Source of the DNA: Xiphydria camelus
Lineage: Eukaryota; Arthropoda; Insecta; Hymenoptera; Xiphydriidae
Assembly: GCA_963678675.1 (NCBI GenBank)
Contig: OY783191.1
Span: 16,025,096-16,089,095, forward strand
Direction of reading: 5' to 3'
DNA: 64,000 bases
Below are positions 61,565 through 64,000 of this stretch, piece after piece. Position numbers and translations under genes: made by a program. How positions within the stretch are numbered: the stretch's first letter is position 1; the number at the start of each line of letters is the position of its first letter. The notes under the pieces are model-generated. The model was not told where the DNA came from. It ran no database searches and saw nothing but the letters and a program-made list of their open reading frames with translations.

Positions 61565-62088
61565 GTATTCAATAATATTACTTTATCATGTTAATCCATT
61601 TCCTTCGCTCTTGTAAGTCAGCAGGGAACGTGAAAAATTTACAAAGATTTCAGTCACTGTAGTGTTTACAATCAGGCACAAAACACATTACCATGGTTAT
61701 AAATGACCATTAAACCGCTCAACCTAGAAAATAATAATGAAAAAAACATTTAAAAACACTCATGAGAAAATAGTATTTTTCAAAAATTATAAAAGTTTTC
61801 ATGGAAACAAAACATTGACATAACCTCATAACCTAACATATCTAAAAGGAGCAAGAAATATATTATACAGCGCTTACCTATTTTAAAATATTTGGGGATA
61901 TCCTAGGTTTGACCAAACTTTACCAAAATATATAGCTCATAACCCTTATTTACGTCAAAATTAACGATACACTTGAAAAGAAAACTCTTATGGACAATTT
62001 GCATGCAAAATCGATTTGTTTGGAAAGGTTTGGAAGCTCCGCCCATTTGTGACGTCAGACTTAGGCAGTCTATTGTGGAACTGGCTCT

Positions 62089-62522
62089 TAATGCTGTCGG
62101 CGGCCACTGTAGCGCTAAATATTGCCTACTGCCGCGCCACCACTCGGGCATGCACGAGTCCTGTAGCAGTGGATTAATGCAATTTTTAACTGCATTAATC
62201 CACTTTACACGTTTGTGTGATTCTTCCATGGCAAGTGAACACTACTTGTAGGAAACGAATAGAATTTTACTGGTGGATTAATATTTTGTACACGATCTGC
62301 TGTATTTAAGCAACCTTTGCCGCAACAGATTTTTTCGAGTATAGCATTTTACAAAAAATATTTAATTTTAATTAGTAAAAAGGAATTTCATTGTAATTGC
62401 CCTTTATGCACTCGTTAAATTCCCCCACATTACTTTGCACAACAGCTCTCAGATGGCGTCCTAATTGCCTTGCACGGTCCCTAAATACCACGGCCAATCA
62501 ACTATGTATCACACTTTACATA
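62089..62522. other. unassigned, with a small hairpin
   Basis: A 16-bp stem AGTGGATTAATGCA / TGCATTAATCCACT lies at 62168-62206. No gene or other repeat was recognised. Confidence 0.45.
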
Positions 62523-62709
62523 CACCCGGGGACTCGGAATCTATCGCTGGTGACTTTTTTAAATGTTACTTTTAAACGTACTAACTAATGATTAATCAAT
62601 CCTAATGCTTTCATTAACGAAGGTAAACGCCACCGTAGCTAATGAGGGCATAAGAATTAATTGTTCATTGGTCGTATGTTTAAAAATGACATTTAAAAAA
62701 AGTTACCAA
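62523..62709. repeat. CACCCGGG-family MITE, copy 4, right end lost
   Basis: It starts CACCCGGGGACTCGGAATCT after TA and matches 39877-40089 up to the AAAAAAAGTTACCAAG block; the terminal inverted end is missing. Confidence 0.75.
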
Positions 62710-62767
62710 GTCCCCCTAGTGTTGCGTGGAATGTCCACGATGTCGTGCGCGCGTCGACAATTTGAGG

Positions 62768-63087
62768 TACCGTATGTCCGCGATCATTTGAACCATAGGA
62801 AAATTGCGAGCTTTGCATGAGCACCCCTTTGGGTCTCCTCGTCCAATAGAATCACCGGAGAAGCGTGAATGCGCATGCGTAGTCATCCGCGAGTGTGGCG
62901 TCGTCAGCAAGTTCAGATCGATTATTTCGATAACCGATCTGAACTTGCTGACGACGCCACACTCGCGGATGACTACGCATGCGCATTCACGCTTCTCCGG
63001 TGATTCTATTGGACAAGGAGACCCAAAGGGGTGCTCATGCAAAACTCGCAATTTTCCTATGGTTCAAATGATCGCGGACATACGGTA
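62768..63087. repeat. 320-bp near-perfect hairpin, TACCGTATGTCC family
   Basis: The two 155-bp arms are almost identical inverses (one or two mismatches) around a loop of about 9 bases at 62927 (GATTATTTCGATAACC). Ends TACCGTATGTCCGCGATCAT / ATGATCGCGGACATACGGTA. Most intact member of the family in the window. Confidence 0.92.
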
Positions 63088-63324
63088 TATAGATTGGGAA
63101 TTAGTCCTATCGTTTGGAAATAGTTTGGGGATATTTAGGAAATTAGTTTCAGATTTTGGGAAACGTTAATTAATATAAATTAATTTATTATAAATTATTT
63201 TTTACTTGACCGTATACCTAGATAGCAAATATTAATTAGAAATTGTCAAATTACAGACGAATCAATTGGAAATCATTTGGGGAATTGAACCCTATTGTTA
63301 ATTTCATTTGAGAAATAATACTTA

Positions 63325-64000
63325 GGGCCGATTCCACCAACTCTGATTAAATGCTTGATTACCTAATCACGATTATATTTAATCGGCGTTCTAATCATGA
63401 TTAACTGCACAATTCGTTCCACCATAAATTTTTAACCCCCGATTATCTAATCATATACCCTCTTCGCAATAAGTTTTGGTTTTGTTGTAACGGTGATTCT
63501 GATTGGTTCATCAACGGAACTTGTAATGGAGTAGGAGGAAAACCTGACGTGATCAACTGACGCGCTGCAAGCCGAGCTCAGTGAGCTGCCGAAATCTCCA
63601 ACAGAATTTAAAAAGGAACCAGTTGCATAATACCGGAGAGCAAGCAGGAGTTGTACTCTGGGTGCAATAGCGTGGTTTCTGAAATGTGCACTCCCTTTAT
63701 TTAGTAAAGATACAGAAAATTCTACGCGATTTTTAACGTAATATGATAATGTTGCGATATTTTAAAATAGATTATATATTATTTAAGAAGTAATTTATCT
63801 TTCTGTAGCGTGTTGCAAATTATGTACAATTTCCAGAAGCAAAGCTTCAACACTGTCTTTCGATAACCGAAAACGCGTAATAAAATCCAAATCATCCAAA
63901 GTTTGGAAATAATTAATTCGTTCCTTAATTAAATGTGGCCTTCTGTCAATTTCGATACCATTTTCATCATCAGATGATGATAAAATACCGTTGTAAAATA
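63325..64000 (-). mobile_element. PIF/Harbinger element, 3' end, runs off window
   Basis: TTA followed by GGGCCGATTCCACCAACTC is a Harbinger-type terminus with TTA target. About 460 bp inward on the minus strand lies a HARBI1-like reading frame. The 5' end is beyond the window. The spacer 63420-63790 is non-coding. Confidence 0.65.
63795..64000 (-). CDS. HARBI1-like transposase, partial
   Basis: The minus frame from the window edge reads GILSSSDDENGIEIDRRPHL, IKERINYFQTLDDLDFITRF, RLSKDSVEALLLEIVHNLQH and ATER then TAA. The RERxNYFxxxDDLDFxxRFRLSK motif is the N-terminal helix-turn-helix region of Harbinger transposases. A stop this early means truncation, an unseen splice, or a degenerate copy. 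It is open at the 5' end. Confidence 0.65.
   Translation of the reverse strand, partial: FYNGILSSSDDENGIEIDRRPHLIKERINYFQTLDDLDFITRFRLSKDSVEALLLEIVHNLQHATER

Larger units (their letters stand above)
60534..62071. mobile_element. THAP palindrome (ISL2EU-like foldback)
   Basis: AGACTGCCTAAGTC and GACTTAGGCAGTCT ends, with AT at 60532-60533 and 62072-62073. The arms of ~500 bp (60534-61040, 61565-62071) are inverted copies, each with the same THAP first exon; the centre is a CCCAGATAGAAAA palindrome (61041-61564). AT duplication, AG-starting ends and THAP match the element at 28168. Confidence 0.72.
60420..62088. repeat. second GGGCCAGTTCCACAA MITE, split by THAP palindrome
   Basis: AGGGCCAGTTCCACAATTCG at the left and ATTGTGGAACTGGCTCT at the right belong to one 128-bp-type MITE. 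Its sequence is interrupted at CCCGAAT|ATTGTGG by the 60534-62071 palindrome. Confidence 0.75.

Overview
This is an animal nuclear genome, most likely an insect. It is AT-rich, has GT-AG introns, and is packed with arthropod-type transposons: piggyBac, Transib, P-like, THAP/ISL2EU-like, Harbinger, Kolobok-like, mariner and hAT relics, an R1-clade-type LINE with a DUF4780-like ORF1, and two solo LTRs. A hymenopteran such as an ant would fit, but that is a weak inference. Nothing looks bacterial.

The one convincing host gene is a Cep170 homologue (centrosomal protein of 170 kDa) on the minus strand. Four internal exons lie at 38818-38226, 37339-37186, 3953-3259 and 3175-2990. Their splice phases agree (0, 1, 0) and their protein motifs follow the vertebrate CEP170 order. 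The FHA-encoding 5' exons and the 3' end lie outside the window. The second and third exons are separated by a 33.2-kb intron (3954-37185), and almost everything in it is transposon on transposon.

Layout of that intron: a piggyBac relic (4413-6357) split by a foldback element; an R1-type LINE (about 7340-13896) split by a TTAA-flanked Kolobok-like element; a foldback (14218-20259) split by a Transib element (15594-20195), itself split by a palindromic element that carries a SWIM-type transposase relic; TTAA elements and a MADF fragment (20.6-22.4 kb); then foldbacks and MITEs (24-33.5 kb), a THAP element, a mariner-transposase tail, a PIN-like nuclease relic (33.7-35.3 kb) and a final palindrome.

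Upstream of the Cep170 exons (38.8-64 kb) the nest continues. It holds MITE clusters, THAP pseudogenes, a 4.9-kb CCCAGATAGC-ended element (43691-48596) enclosing an intron-containing, broken fragment of a protein kinase D gene, and an 11.15-kb CCCAGGTAGC-ended foldback (48827-59976) whose ends carry 12-bp minisatellites. Two successive P/hAT-like insertions in the latter used the same octamer GTCCCAAT. A THAP palindrome (60534-62071) and the 3' end of a Harbinger element with its transposase start (63325-64000) close the window.

The recurring theme is long inverted repeats (foldbacks, often with a duplicated first exon in each arm) nested several levels deep. No intact transposase was found. 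Most coding relics carry stops, frameshifts or insertions. Identities and boundaries were read by eye; no database search was possible.
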